Source of the DNA: Roseivirga seohaensis
Lineage (GTDB): Bacteria; Bacteroidota; Bacteroidia; Cytophagales; Cyclobacteriaceae
Length of the DNA: 64,000 bases
Direction of reading: 5' to 3'
Assembly (NCBI RefSeq): GCF_001592945.1
Contig: NZ_LRPB01000034.1
Coordinates: 62,001 to 126,000, forward strand
In this document: positions 1 through 9,220 of the stretch, piece after piece
Layout of the letters: every line of letters starts with the position of its first letter
Position numbering within the stretch: the first letter of the stretch is position 1
The notes under the pieces: model-generated
Databases searched by the model: none
Told to the model about the DNA's origin: nothing
Seen by the model: the letters and a program-made list of their open reading frames with translations, nothing else
Position numbers and translations under genes: made by a program

Positions 1-240
1 GTAAGTGATAACAACGAAGTAGCTTCTCAGGCCTTCGATAGCCTATCTGCCCTTTCTGCCATTCAAACTAGTGAAGCCCAAAATATTCGTGAAGAATCGG
101 AGAAAATTATTTTAGGAAACATTTCTATTTCTCAATTAGAAATGGCCATTCTAATTATCATTGGCCTTGTTATTCAAGCGCTTATTTTCTCTTCTAAATC
201 ATTAAAAGCTACAGCAAAACAACAGCCTCACTTAAATTAA
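1..240 (+). CDS. C-terminal fragment of a membrane protein, function unknown
   Basis: Frame 1 is open from the first base to a TAA at 238-240, giving 79 residues of a gene whose start lies outside the window. The first part is polar and probably helical (rich in Ser, Glu, Ala, with ESEKII). It is followed by one hydrophobic helix around residues 47-68 (MAILIIIGLVIQALIFSS) and a short Lys-rich tail, so the tail is probably cytoplasmic. The arrangement fits the end of a periplasmic helical domain anchored by a C-terminal membrane helix, but no family can be named from this piece. It converges on surE with only 19 bases between the two stops. Confidence 0.6.
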   Translation, partial: VSDNNEVASQAFDSLSALSAIQTSEAQNIREESEKIILGNISISQLEMAILIIIGLVIQALIFSSKSLKATAKQQPHLN

Positions 241-259
241 TTTCAATTAATGAATGGCT

Positions 260-1048
260 TTAAACATTGGTCATGAAATCCCAATCATCATTGATTTGGG
301 CAATGCTGTGATAGGCTGTCATGTCGTACTGACAAGGCACTACTGAAACATAATTATGGTCTACCGCCCAAACGTCAGTATCTTCACCTTTATCGTTATT
401 CACAAAATTACCGGCTAACCAAAAGTAAGGTCTTCCATAAGGATCTTTTCGCTGATCAAATTCTTCCTGCCAATGTGCTTTGGCCTGTCTACAAACTTTA
501 ATTCCTCTAATTTTCTGATTTTGCTTGGGTGGAATATTGACATTAAGGGCTACGTTTTTGGCAAGTCCCTTTTCTAAAACCTCTTTGGCAATATGAACAA
601 TATGATCAATGGCGTGAGAAAAATCAGCTTTTAAAGAAAAATCGGCTAAGGAATAACCAATGGATGGAAAGCCCTCTATGGCGCCTTCAATGGCTGCCGA
701 CATGGTACCTGAATAAAGTACACTAATGGCTAAATTGCTTCCGTGATTCACACCACTTACTACCAGGTCCGGCACTCTATCTTTCAACACGTAATGTTTG
801 GCCAATTTAACACAGTCGGCAGGTGTACCTGAACATTTATAGGCAATTACACCTAAATCATTAAAGATATCGGTTTCTATAAGTCGTAAAGTATTACCAA
901 TTGTAATGGCATGCCCCATTCCTGATTGCGGACTATCGGGGGCAACAACAATTACTTCACCAATTTGACACATGGCTTCGATGAGCACGCGAATACCTTT
1001 TGAGGTGATACCGTCATCGTTTGAAACAAGAATAAGGGGTTTGGACAT
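260..1048 (-). CDS. surE: 5'/3'-nucleotidase SurE
   Basis: 262 residues, normal length for SurE. This metal-dependent phosphatase removes phosphate from nucleoside monophosphates and is linked to stationary-phase survival. The N-terminus carries the family signature LILVSNDDGITSKGIRVL, with the paired Asp residues that bind the divalent metal. It is followed by VVAPDSPQSGMGHAIT (Ser/Gly loop), SGTPADCVKLA and VVSGVNHGSNL, where the Asn binds metal. The ATG at 1048 directly abuts the TAA of the upstream gene (1049-1051), so it is the last gene of the minus-strand run dnaG-ribBA-1687-surE. Cytoplasmic. The call is firm. Confidence 0.97.
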   Translation of the reverse strand: MSKPLILVSNDDGITSKGIRVLIEAMCQIGEVIVVAPDSPQSGMGHAITIGNTLRLIETDIFNDLGVIAYKCSGTPADCVKLAKHYVLKDRVPDLVVSGVNHGSNLAISVLYSGTMSAAIEGAIEGFPSIGYSLADFSLKADFSHAIDHIVHIAKEVLEKGLAKNVALNVNIPPKQNQKIRGIKVCRQAKAHWQEEFDQRKDPYGRPYFWLAGNFVNNDKGEDTDVWAVDHNYVSVVPCQYDMTAYHSIAQINDDWDFMTNV

Positions 1049-1687
1049 TTAGTTTACTTCTTGGTTAAAATGATGCACCAATTTCGCAACATCCTGTAAG
1101 CGATCAAGCTTTAATCTCTCTTTTTTAACGTACTTCTTAAGTTCTGCACGAGCATTACCAAATTGATTAAGCACATCATTTGTTTTCCCCGAGGATTCTC
1201 TAATTACCCCATCTTCTTTTGCAAAAAACATTTTATGAGCCAAATAACTTCTACTTTCTCTAAAGTTTGGGTAGTCAGAATACCTGTATCTATTATTTAA
1301 GCTTGAAGTAGTGGGTGAATTTCTAATTACTACATACTCTCTAGCCAAAAGTGTCATTTTACCAGCAACAATCACCTCGAAAAATACAGGGCGTTTATAG
1401 TTATTTTGAATGGCATAAGGAAGGGAATAAAAAGTTCTTCGCGTTTTGGTAGATTCTTGCAAAAAAGAGAATGAAATTATTTGACTCGCATCATATGCTT
1501 CGGTACGATCTCCAATTTGTAATTGAATCGCCTGTCTATCCAAGTCGTATTTAATATTCCCATTTTTTATACTTCCGTCAGTCAGCTTGATTTGTCCATC
1601 ATGCCATAATTCAGACGGAAAAGTTTGTGCATTAACCCCAAATGCCACAAAACTAAATAACACGAGAAAATAAATGTACAATTTCAT
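1049..1687 (-). CDS. secreted protein of unknown function
   Basis: 212 residues from the ATG at 1687; an in-frame ATG 12 bases upstream is less likely because it would put charged residues before the signal peptide. MKLYIYFLVLFSFVAFGVNAQ is a clear Sec signal peptide with cleavage after NAQ, a common Bacteroidota pattern. The mature part opens with a beta-rich stretch (WHDGQIKLTDGSIKNGNIKY), a motif seen in many Bacteroidota periplasmic proteins that pair short strands with a conserved DG turn. The C-terminal third is helical and basic (ARAELKKYVKKERLKL). No enzyme motif is visible. It sits between ribBA and surE on the same strand and touches surE. Confidence 0.75.
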   Translation of the reverse strand: MKLYIYFLVLFSFVAFGVNAQTFPSELWHDGQIKLTDGSIKNGNIKYDLDRQAIQLQIGDRTEAYDASQIISFSFLQESTKTRRTFYSLPYAIQNNYKRPVFFEVIVAGKMTLLAREYVVIRNSPTTSSLNNRYRYSDYPNFRESRSYLAHKMFFAKEDGVIRESSGKTNDVLNQFGNARAELKKYVKKERLKLDRLQDVAKLVHHFNQEVN

Positions 1688-1736
1688 ATCGCACAGCATT
1701 TTTGTTTTGTGTTGAACTCGCTGTAAACCTTAATGT

Positions 1737-2891
1737 TTATTTTTTCTTTAAGGTAACATGTTCAACGATTTCGAGACCATAACCTATAAGCCCAACACGC
1801 TTTGTAGGATGATTCGTAATCAAGCGGATTTTAGAAACACCGAGGTCACGCAAAATTTGAGCTCCAATTCCAAAATCTTTCTGATCCATCTTTACCCCGA
1901 ACTTACCTTCTTTTTGACCTGCAGCCTTGATGGCTTTAAGCTCATCCAATAAACGAGCGCCTCTAGCACCTTGGTTCATATAAAGTACAACTCCTTTACC
2001 TTCATCTTCTAACATACGGAGCGCATGCTTTATTGGATTACCTGTATCTCGATTAAAGCCGAATACATCGCCTAAAGTGCTAGAAGAATGCACACGAACC
2101 AAAACTGGTTCATCTTCTTTCCATTCGCCTTTTACAACAGCCAAATGCACTTCTTCCGTATTGGTTTGTTTAAAGGCTTGAAGATGGAAATCACCATAAT
2201 CTGTAGGCAAATCCACAGATTCTACGCGTTCAATAAGACTTTCCTTTTCTAAGCGATAAGAGATTAAGTCTTCTATAGAAACTAGCTTTAAATTAAACTT
2301 TTCGGCTACTTTCTTGAGGTTAGGAAGGCGAGCCATTGTTCCGTCCTCATTCAGTATTTCTACCAATACACCACAAGCTTGAAAGCCCGCTAAACGTGCC
2401 AAATCAATGGCCGCTTCAGTATGGCCTGTTCTTCTTAATACTCCCCCTCTTTTTGCTCGCAAAGGAAAGATATGGCCTGGTTTACCTAACTCTTCGGGTT
2501 TTGTATTTGGATTCACCAAAGCTTGAATCGTCTTGGAACGGTCGCTGGCAGAAATTCCAGTAGTACATCCGTGACCGATTAAATCAATAGAAACCGTAAA
2601 TGGAGTTTCGTAGGCTGCAGTATTAGAGCCCACCATCATTTCAAGGCCAAGCTCATCACAACGGTCTTCAATCACTGCTGCACAGATTAACCCACGACCA
2701 TGTGTAGCCATAAAATTGATAACTTCAGGTGTTATTTTCTCTGCAGCGCAAATGAAATCACCTTCATTCTCACGGTCTTCATCATCAACCACAATAACTA
2801 CTTCGCCATTTTTTATAGCTTCAATGGCTTCTTCAATTGTATTTAATTGAATTTTATCTGTTGTGGTTTCCATTGTATTTGCTTCTGTCAT
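1737..2891 (-). CDS. ribBA: DHBP synthase RibB with degenerate GTP cyclohydrolase II-like domain
   Basis: 384 residues. The N-terminal half (about 15-215) is a full 3,4-dihydroxy-2-butanone-4-phosphate synthase of riboflavin synthesis: the acidic metal loop [28 protein letters not shown] and [21 protein letters not shown] are intact. The C-terminal half (about 225-384) aligns in layout with GTP cyclohydrolase II, but its zinc site is gone. Where RibA has HSECLTGD and RCDCG, this protein has HSSSTLGD and NRDTG, so all three zinc cysteines are missing and the domain should not open GTP. A separate active RibA should exist elsewhere in the genome. The ATG at 2891 is 30 bases after the dnaG stop, so it is probably cotranscribed with dnaG. 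Confidence 0.92.
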   Translation of the reverse strand: MTEANTMETTTDKIQLNTIEEAIEAIKNGEVVIVVDDEDRENEGDFICAAEKITPEVINFMATHGRGLICAAVIEDRCDELGLEMMVGSNTAAYETPFTVSIDLIGHGCTTGISASDRSKTIQALVNPNTKPEELGKPGHIFPLRAKRGGVLRRTGHTEAAIDLARLAGFQACGVLVEILNEDGTMARLPNLKKVAEKFNLKLVSIEDLISYRLEKESLIERVESVDLPTDYGDFHLQAFKQTNTEEVHLAVVKGEWKEDEPVLVRVHSSSTLGDVFGFNRDTGNPIKHALRMLEDEGKGVVLYMNQGARGARLLDELKAIKAAGQKEGKFGVKMDQKDFGIGAQILRDLGVSKIRLITNHPTKRVGLIGYGLEIVEHVTLKKK

Positions 2892-2921
2892 GCTCTTTAT
2901 ATTAAGCGTATATAAATTCTT

Positions 2922-4841
2922 TTATTTTGACACTACAATTCCTAATTCGGTGGTCACCTGATCGAAAAGTGTCTTTAAGTGCTTTATCATTAAAAGAAGT
3001 TCGTCCTGCTCGTTTGCGATAGACGACTTCTTCAAAAGTTCTTCATTATGGTGAATCATTTCTTCGATTTTCTTTCGTTTCAATCTCAGAATGACTTTAT
3101 AAGTGGCCTTTGGTAAATCTTCCTTTTCATGGCTGGTACTAATTTTATGAAGTTCTTCCCATCCATCGCTTATGAAATACTTCATGTCCAAAAGGTCAAT
3201 CACCAACTGACTCATTTTTGGATGATCTGGCCCAATAAACATATCGGGTTCTACCTTTTTACCTGCCCTTATAAATTCAGAAGCCTTAGAAATAGTTTCA
3301 TTAATTAATGGATCATCAAATTTCAAATCAACCGTTTCATTCAAAATAAACTCCCCTATTTTCTGATGTTCATCAAAAGGTTCATTAGCATAATTAATGA
3401 CCATTCTCAAGCATTCTCGTTCTACATAAAATGGAGTATAACCGGGCTGTTCTTCTTGTTTGGCCTGAAGCGAGTTAGCCAACTGTTCATCCACTGCTGA
3501 CTCGCGTTCATCATGTTGTTTGTCTTTTTTTCGGTTTTTAATCAGAATTTTATTCAGTTCCGAAATCAAAACTTGCTCATCAATTTCGAGCAAATCGGCA
3601 CAAGACTTTATATAAACAGATCGCTTAATTCCATCAGGAATTAGTGAAATACTTTCTACCACATCGCGTATAACGGCTACTTTTTTAACCGGATCGATGT
3701 TTTTACCGCCTTCGGTAAGGATGTTCGTTTTAAAGGTGATGAAATCTTGGGCATTGTCTTTCAGAAATTGCTGAAAGGCCTCTGAGCTCATACTACGCGA
3801 AAAACTATCGGGATCTTCCCCCTCAGGAAAAACTACTGCGTGTACATCTAGGTCATGCTCAAGAATTAAATCAATACCTCTAAATGAAGCCTTTATTCCT
3901 GCTGCATCTCCATCGTAAAGTACTGTAATGTTCTTTGTATAGCGACCAATCAAGCGTATTTGCTCCTTAGTTAAGGATGTTCCCGAAGAAGAAACCACGT
4001 TTTGAACACCTGATTGATGCATAGAAATCACATCTGTGTAACCTTCTACCAAATAACAAAGGTCTTCGTTCCGAATGGCTTGTCTGGCTTGGTGGATACC
4101 ATAAACGATATCACTTTTATGGTACACCACAGTTTCGGGCGAATTGATGTACTTAGGCTGCTTTTTATCTTTACGAAGTGTTCGGGCACCAAAGGCAATT
4201 ACTTTTCCACCCACATTATGGATTGGGAACATTACTCGTCCCCTAAACCTATCGTAAGTTTTGTTTTCAGAATTAAGAATTAAACCCGCCTTTTCTAAGA
4301 TTTCTTCAGAGTAGCCTTTTTCCAGTGCAGGCTTCATTAGGCCATCCCAAGCATCGAGGCTATAGCCTAGATCAAATTTCTTAATTGTGGCTTCAGAAAA
4401 ACCTCTTTCTTTAAAATAGCTAAGCCCAATACTTTTGCCTTCGCTATGATTCCACAATACATCTTGGAAAAATTCGCCTGCAAATTTTAGAGCAATAAAA
4501 AGACTATCTCGTTCATTCTGAGCAGTTATTTGCTCGTCAGTTTGTTCTTCTTCCTGAACCTCAATACCATACTTATTTGCAAGGTACTTCAGTGCTTCAA
4601 TGTAATTGATGCCTTCTACTTCCATTACAAAAGAAATGGCATCGCCCCCTTTTCCAGAGCTAAAACATTTAAAAATATCTTTGGAAGGAGAAACGTAAAA
4701 GGAAGGACTCTTTTCGTTCGTGAAAGGGCTGAGTGCCCTATAATTTGATCCTACTTTTTTGAGCGACACAAAATCACTGATCACCTCAACTATGTCGATG
4801 CGGTTCTTGATTTCCTGTATTGTGCTGTCGCTGATTGCCAT
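2922..4841 (-). CDS. dnaG: DNA primase DnaG
   Basis: 639 residues from the ATG at 4841; a TTG 15 bases upstream is a weaker alternative. It makes the RNA primers for replication. Order of domains: N-terminal CHC2-type region (about 1-100, NEKSPSFYVSPSKDIFKCFSSGKGGD), primase core (FRGRVMFPIHNVGGKVIAFGAR) and TOPRIM (LVEGYTDVISMHQ, then ITVLYDGDAAGIKAS with the metal-binding DGD), then a helical DnaB-binding tail. In the CHC2 region the usual CPFH and CFGC are SPFT and CFSS, so only one of four zinc ligands remains. Homologues in Bacteroidota are known to share this kind of change, so it is probably lineage-wide rather than decay. First gene of the minus-strand run; divergent from mrp. Confidence 0.96.
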   Translation of the reverse strand: MAISDSTIQEIKNRIDIVEVISDFVSLKKVGSNYRALSPFTNEKSPSFYVSPSKDIFKCFSSGKGGDAISFVMEVEGINYIEALKYLANKYGIEVQEEEQTDEQITAQNERDSLFIALKFAGEFFQDVLWNHSEGKSIGLSYFKERGFSEATIKKFDLGYSLDAWDGLMKPALEKGYSEEILEKAGLILNSENKTYDRFRGRVMFPIHNVGGKVIAFGARTLRKDKKQPKYINSPETVVYHKSDIVYGIHQARQAIRNEDLCYLVEGYTDVISMHQSGVQNVVSSSGTSLTKEQIRLIGRYTKNITVLYDGDAAGIKASFRGIDLILEHDLDVHAVVFPEGEDPDSFSRSMSSEAFQQFLKDNAQDFITFKTNILTEGGKNIDPVKKVAVIRDVVESISLIPDGIKRSVYIKSCADLLEIDEQVLISELNKILIKNRKKDKQHDERESAVDEQLANSLQAKQEEQPGYTPFYVERECLRMVINYANEPFDEHQKIGEFILNETVDLKFDDPLINETISKASEFIRAGKKVEPDMFIGPDHPKMSQLVIDLLDMKYFISDGWEELHKISTSHEKEDLPKATYKVILRLKRKKIEEMIHHNEELLKKSSIANEQDELLLMIKHLKTLFDQVTTELGIVVSK

Positions 4842-4961
4842 CCCTTCTGGCCTCAAATATAGGGCATTGCTAAGGCTTGAAAAAGCACGGAACGAATTTC
4901 ATTTAAAGCTGTTATTCAGACTAGACAAAAAGCCGTTAATTTGCAGCGGAATAAAAGAACT

Positions 4962-6059
4962 ATGGCAGCACTTACTAAAGAAAATGTAATCAAAGCACTT
5001 CGACATGTTGATGACCCAGATATTAAAAAGGATCTGGTTACGCTAAACATGATTCAAGACATTGAAATTGAAGGAAATAAACTCTCTTTCACCGTAATGT
5101 TAACCACTCCTGCTTGCCCATTGAAAGAAGTAATCAAAAACGATTGCTTAAAAGCCATTGAAGAGCATGTGGGCGCTGATATCGAAGTGAGCGTAAATAT
5201 GAGTTCACATGTAACCAGCACAAGAGATAATGCTCCTCTTCTACCTCAGGTAAAGAATATTATCGCCATTGCTTCGGGAAAAGGCGGAGTAGGTAAATCT
5301 ACCGTTACTGCCAACCTTGCCGTTGCTTTGGCCAGAAGTGGTGCCAAAGTGGGCTTGATCGATGCCGATATCTACGGTCCGTCTATCCCAACTATGTTTA
5401 ATTGCGAACATGAGCAGCCTAGCATTAGAAAAGAAGGTGAAAGAAATTTGATTATTCCAATTGAGCAGTATGGAGTGAAATTAATCTCAATTGGTTTCTT
5501 AACCCCTGCCGAAAACGCTGTAGTTTGGAGAGGCCCAATGGCCAGTAGCGCCCTAAAACAGTTTATTGGCGATACAGATTGGGGCGAGCTTGATTATTTA
5601 TTAATCGATCTTCCTCCTGGCACAGGCGACATTCACTTGACTTTGGTGCAAACCGTACCGGTTACAGGAGTGGTATTGGTAACTACACCGCAAAAAGTAG
5701 CCTTAGCCGATGCTCAGAAAGGATTAACCATGTTTATGCAACCACAAATCAATGTACCTATATTGGGTATTGTTGAGAACATGGCTTATTTCACTCCAGA
5801 AGAATTACCTGACAATAAGTATTATATTTTCGGAAAAGATGGAGGAAGGAACTTAGCAGAAAAACATAAAGTACCTTACCTAGGTCAAATTCCTTTGGTA
5901 CAAAGTATTCGCGAAGCTGGAGATATTGGTTACCCAGCGGTAATGCAGGATTCCGTTACTGCCAATGCCTTTAAATCACTTTCACAACAAGTTGCCCAAC
6001 AGGTTGCCATAAGAAATGCGCAATTAGCTGAAACAAAACGGGTAGAATTAAAAGTTTAA
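4962..6059 (+). CDS. mrp: Mrp/ApbC-family P-loop ATPase, iron-sulfur cluster carrier
   Basis: 365 residues from the ATG at 4962 (MAALTKENV); a TTG at 4941 extends the frame but precedes a better start. Residues 1-95 are a MIP18/DUF59 domain. Then comes the deviant Walker A IASGKGGVGKSTVTANLA and the ATPase core (LIDADIYGPSIPTMF, LIDLPPGTGDIHLT). The family transfers Fe-S clusters to apo-proteins. The CxxC that bridges the cluster in E. coli Mrp is not present: the equivalent segment reads ENMAYFTPEELPDNKYY. The NifU-like gene starts 15 bases downstream, which supports an Fe-S role. Divergent from dnaG with about 120 bases between the starts. Confidence 0.93.
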   Translation: MAALTKENVIKALRHVDDPDIKKDLVTLNMIQDIEIEGNKLSFTVMLTTPACPLKEVIKNDCLKAIEEHVGADIEVSVNMSSHVTSTRDNAPLLPQVKNIIAIASGKGGVGKSTVTANLAVALARSGAKVGLIDADIYGPSIPTMFNCEHEQPSIRKEGERNLIIPIEQYGVKLISIGFLTPAENAVVWRGPMASSALKQFIGDTDWGELDYLLIDLPPGTGDIHLTLVQTVPVTGVVLVTTPQKVALADAQKGLTMFMQPQINVPILGIVENMAYFTPEELPDNKYYIFGKDGGRNLAEKHKVPYLGQIPLVQSIREAGDIGYPAVMQDSVTANAFKSLSQQVAQQVAIRNAQLAETKRVELKV

Positions 6060-6074
6060 CGTACATTTATACCT

Positions 6075-6311
6075 ATGAAACAAAGAGTTGAAGCAGCTTT
6101 AGAGAAGATCAGGCCATTTCTTTTGGCTGATGGAGGTGATGTGAAAGTGCTTGAGATCACAGACGACATGATTGTAAAGCTTGAATTACTTGGGGCTTGC
6201 GAAAGTTGCCCAATGTCGCACATGACGATGAAAGCTGGAATTGAAGAAGCAATAAAAAGAGATATCCCAGAAATAAGGGGCGTAGTTGCTATAAATGCAG
6301 CAACGGTATAG
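6075..6311 (+). CDS. NifU C-terminal-like Fe-S scaffold protein
   Basis: 78 residues, a stand-alone NifU C-terminal (Nfu) domain. The family holds and passes on a 4Fe-4S cluster using a CxxC pair; here it is GACESCPMSHMTMKAGIEEAIK. The start of the domain also fits (EAALEKIRPFLLADGGDVKVLEI). It follows mrp by 15 bases and is certainly in the same transcript, so the two probably form a cluster delivery pair. Cytoplasmic. The downstream gap of about 210 bases carries a new promoter. Confidence 0.94.
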   Translation: MKQRVEAALEKIRPFLLADGGDVKVLEITDDMIVKLELLGACESCPMSHMTMKAGIEEAIKRDIPEIRGVVAINAATV

Positions 6312-6431
6312 TTTTCTCAACCAACACCTAATAAATGGGCATAGTGTAAAAGCATTATGCCTTTTTTAATTTTTGGCAAATGGTAAAGCCCAATAAAAAA
6401 TAACTTGTTGTATTCATGCTATTATTAAACA

Positions 6432-6461
6432 TTTGACCGTTTTCTTAATTGATTATCTTTG
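6432..6461 (+). promoter_or_regulatory. Bacteroidota-type promoter for the PASTA gene
   Basis: TTTG at 6432-6435 and TATCTTTG at 6454-6461 are 18 bases apart, matching the known Bacteroidota sigma-ABfr consensus (TTTG, about 19 bases, TAnnTTTG). The site is 60 bases upstream of the ATG at 6522 and separates the PASTA gene from mrp and nfu. Confidence 0.65.
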
Positions 6462-6521
6462 CGGACGAAGTAACCTAGGAACCATTGCATTTTTAACCTA
6501 CTTCACCCAATATCAAACCTT

Positions 6522-7331
6522 ATGAGTGACAAATCTTTTACGTTTAGCAGATTTTTGAAGAATGTATTGATTATGGCCGGTATCGGAATCGTTTTCGTGC
6601 TGTTCTTTTTCTATATCTACCTTCCTTCTTCTACCAATCACAACGAAACTATTACTGTGCCTGAACTGATTGGCTTGACCTATGACGATTTAGACGAGTT
6701 TGTAATCAAAAGAGACTTGAGGTATGAAATTGTTGAAGACTCAGGTTATTCAGAATCGGCCGCACCGCTTTCTATACTTAGCCAAAACCCAAAGCCTGGT
6801 TCAAAAGTAAAAATGAACCGCAAAATATATATTGCACTGAACGCTAAGGTTCCGCCAAAAGTAAAAATGCCAAACCTTATTAATACCGATGTTCAAAACG
6901 CTGAAGACATTTTAAATACCAACGGTTTAAAACTAGGTTCATTAACCTACGAACCGAACCTTGCAAATAACGCAGTATTGGCACAAACACTTGATGGAGA
7001 ACCTATAGAAGCAGGAACCTCTATTTTCAAAGGTTCTTCTATTGATTTAGTAATTGGCGATGGCGAAGGCGTGCAGCGTTTTCTTGCTCCCAACTTTATT
7101 GGAAAAACTTTAGAAGACGTAAAGTTTCAGATTAATGCATCAAAACTTAAACTCGATGTAATCAACTTTATTCAGGTAGACAGCGTGGCTGAAAACTCTA
7201 TTTATAAACAATTGCCTCCGGCCGGAAGCATGATCAGGTCAGGAAGTTTGGTCGAAATATGGGTGAACAGCAAGGAAACTAATGGTGAGGAGCCAGAAGA
7301 TTCACCAGAGGGAGACGTTAAAATGCAATAA
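6522..7331 (+). CDS. membrane-anchored PASTA-domain protein
   Basis: 269 residues. A short cytoplasmic N-terminus is followed by one membrane helix (about 15-35, VLIMAGIGIVFVLFFFYIYL). Three PASTA domains come next, each opening with a VPxLxG/D-type segment: TVPELIGLTYDDLDEF, KMPNLINTDVQNAEDIL and LAPNFIGKTLEDVKFQI. PASTA domains bind peptidoglycan or beta-lactam-like ligands on kinases and penicillin-binding proteins, but no kinase or transpeptidase domain is attached here. The C-terminus is acidic (EEPEDSPEGD). The protein should face the periplasm. The T9SS cargo gene starts six bases after its stop, so the two are cotranscribed. Confidence 0.9.
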   Translation: MSDKSFTFSRFLKNVLIMAGIGIVFVLFFFYIYLPSSTNHNETITVPELIGLTYDDLDEFVIKRDLRYEIVEDSGYSESAAPLSILSQNPKPGSKVKMNRKIYIALNAKVPPKVKMPNLINTDVQNAEDILNTNGLKLGSLTYEPNLANNAVLAQTLDGEPIEAGTSIFKGSSIDLVIGDGEGVQRFLAPNFIGKTLEDVKFQINASKLKLDVINFIQVDSVAENSIYKQLPPAGSMIRSGSLVEIWVNSKETNGEEPEDSPEGDVKMQ

Positions 7332-7337
7332 TAGTTA

Positions 7338-9218
7338 GTGAAGAAACTGCTGCTCATATCGTTCATTTTTTTTGCCATTCAAACCATGGCTCAGATTACC
7401 GAGCTACCTCTACCTATTAATGCTAAGCCCAAAAGCAGCAATAGCCTTGTTTCAGCAGCGGCAGGACTTAACCTAGCCCAAGCCAGTTTAACTCTTCCTT
7501 TTTGGGACGATTTTTCACAAGCGAATACTTCTCCTAACCCTGCCTTATGGAAGTCAGGAGAGAATGTTCGAATAAGCAGTTCAATTGGTAAATCTGCACC
7601 TACTTTAAATGTTGCCATATTCGATGGTGTTGATGCCACAGGAAGACCATACAACGCGACCAGTTTGCTAAATGGTGCAACAGACAGTCTGGTCTCTCAG
7701 CCCATTGACTTAAGTACTTTACCCGTAAATCAAGCCGATTCGGTTTACATCAGTTTCTTTTGGCAGGCCACAGGAAACGGAGAATTACCTGATAGGCAAG
7801 ACTCACTGGTGCTTCAATTCAGAAAGCCCAATGGCAGCTGGCAAAGTGCATGGCGACAGATTGGAGGTATTGACAATCAATCAGAAGAATTTAACCAAGT
7901 AGTTTTAAAAGTTGATGCCGAGTTTTTCTATGATGGCTTCCAATTTCGTTTCAAATCATTTACTCGTTTAGCAGGGGCATACGATACTTGGTTGGTAGAT
8001 TATATTTACCTGAACGATAGTAGATATGAAGGCGATGTGGCTCATGTAGACCGTGCACTCACAAGAAAACCATCGTTTTTGATTGCCCCATATTCTGCAA
8101 TGCCTACCGAGCAGTTCTTTGCTAACCCAACAAAATACTTATCTGAGACCAATACGGAATTCTACAATCTCAACGACTTCTTTCAACCCATTCAATTCAC
8201 TACAACTGTAAAAGACCTTGGCACAGGAAACCAATTGGAGGTATTAAACAATGAAAGTGTAGCCAACCCTCCACCAGGGCCTTATGCTCGAAGAACGTTC
8301 ACTTCTCCTACTCTTTCTGTTGCTAATATTGATGTTGACGCTGATTCTCTTTGGCTAGAAACTACTTATTATATTAAATCTGGAGATAACTTCTATATCG
8401 AAAATATTTCATCTACAAATGACACGACTTTCAATACTAACCTAGATTATAGGGTAAATGATACGGTAAGGGTAGTGACCAAAATTAACGACTTCTTTGC
8501 CTATGATGATAACGATGCAGATTTCGCTGCTGGAATTAATCAAAATGGAGGTAAACTAGCTTATCAGTTTTTTGCAGAAGAACGAGCCCTACTTACGCAT
8601 ATAGACATCAACTTCCCCTTTACCCAACAGGCAGGAGAGCCTATTGAATTATTTGTTTGGACGAATATTGAAGCAGAAGGCAGGTCGGAAGAAATACTGT
8701 TTCAAGATTCCTACAGTGTTTTACGTCCTTCTAGTATTGGCGCAATGACCACCTATGAATTGGACACGCCCGTTTTTGTTCAAGACACTTTTTTCATTGG
8801 TTTTCAGCAAGCTACAAATGAGTTTCTAGCTGTGGGGCTTGATAAAAATCAAGATTCAGGAGACAAAATGTACTACAATGTTGACGGCACGTGGAGAAAA
8901 AACGAAAATGTAAAAGGCAGCTTCCTTATGCGTCCTAGGTTTGACAAATCCGTTGCCTCAACTTTTGTGCCCGGTAAAGTAGCCCCAGAGGTTCGCTTAG
9001 AGGTATACCCAAACCCTAGTGAAGGTGAGTTTAACATTAAAGGCCAAGTTGAGCATATCCGGCTTTTCGATAGCTGGGGAAAGGAAGCACAGTTTTCGGT
9101 AGAAGAAACGGAAACTGGTCTAAAAGTTCTTTTCGGAAAAAATCAAAAAGGCATATATTTGCTACACGTTAAAAAAGAAGGCAAAACTATAACAAAAAGG
9201 TTGATTCTAAACCACTAA
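7338..9218 (+). CDS. secreted protein with type IX secretion C-terminal sorting domain
   Basis: 626 residues starting with GTG at 7338, directly followed by a signal peptide (MKKLLLISFIFFAIQTMAQ). The body is a long beta-rich region with no catalytic motif I recognise (FWDDFSQANTSPNPALW resembles jelly-roll openings seen in gliding-associated proteins). The last 75 residues are a type A T9SS sorting domain: LEVYPNPSEGEFNIKG, then GKNQKGIYLLHVKKEGKTITKRLIL. Such proteins cross the outer membrane by the PorSS and are anchored or released. The gene follows the PASTA gene by six bases and precedes the rhodanese gene by two, so the three are one transcript. Binding partner or substrate unknown. 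Confidence 0.85.
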   Translation: MKKLLLISFIFFAIQTMAQITELPLPINAKPKSSNSLVSAAAGLNLAQASLTLPFWDDFSQANTSPNPALWKSGENVRISSSIGKSAPTLNVAIFDGVDATGRPYNATSLLNGATDSLVSQPIDLSTLPVNQADSVYISFFWQATGNGELPDRQDSLVLQFRKPNGSWQSAWRQIGGIDNQSEEFNQVVLKVDAEFFYDGFQFRFKSFTRLAGAYDTWLVDYIYLNDSRYEGDVAHVDRALTRKPSFLIAPYSAMPTEQFFANPTKYLSETNTEFYNLNDFFQPIQFTTTVKDLGTGNQLEVLNNESVANPPPGPYARRTFTSPTLSVANIDVDADSLWLETTYYIKSGDNFYIENISSTNDTTFNTNLDYRVNDTVRVVTKINDFFAYDDNDADFAAGINQNGGKLAYQFFAEERALLTHIDINFPFTQQAGEPIELFVWTNIEAEGRSEEILFQDSYSVLRPSSIGAMTTYELDTPVFVQDTFFIGFQQATNEFLAVGLDKNQDSGDKMYYNVDGTWRKNENVKGSFLMRPRFDKSVASTFVPGKVAPEVRLEVYPNPSEGEFNIKGQVEHIRLFDSWGKEAQFSVEETETGLKVLFGKNQKGIYLLHVKKEGKTITKRLILNH

Positions 9219-9220
9219 CC

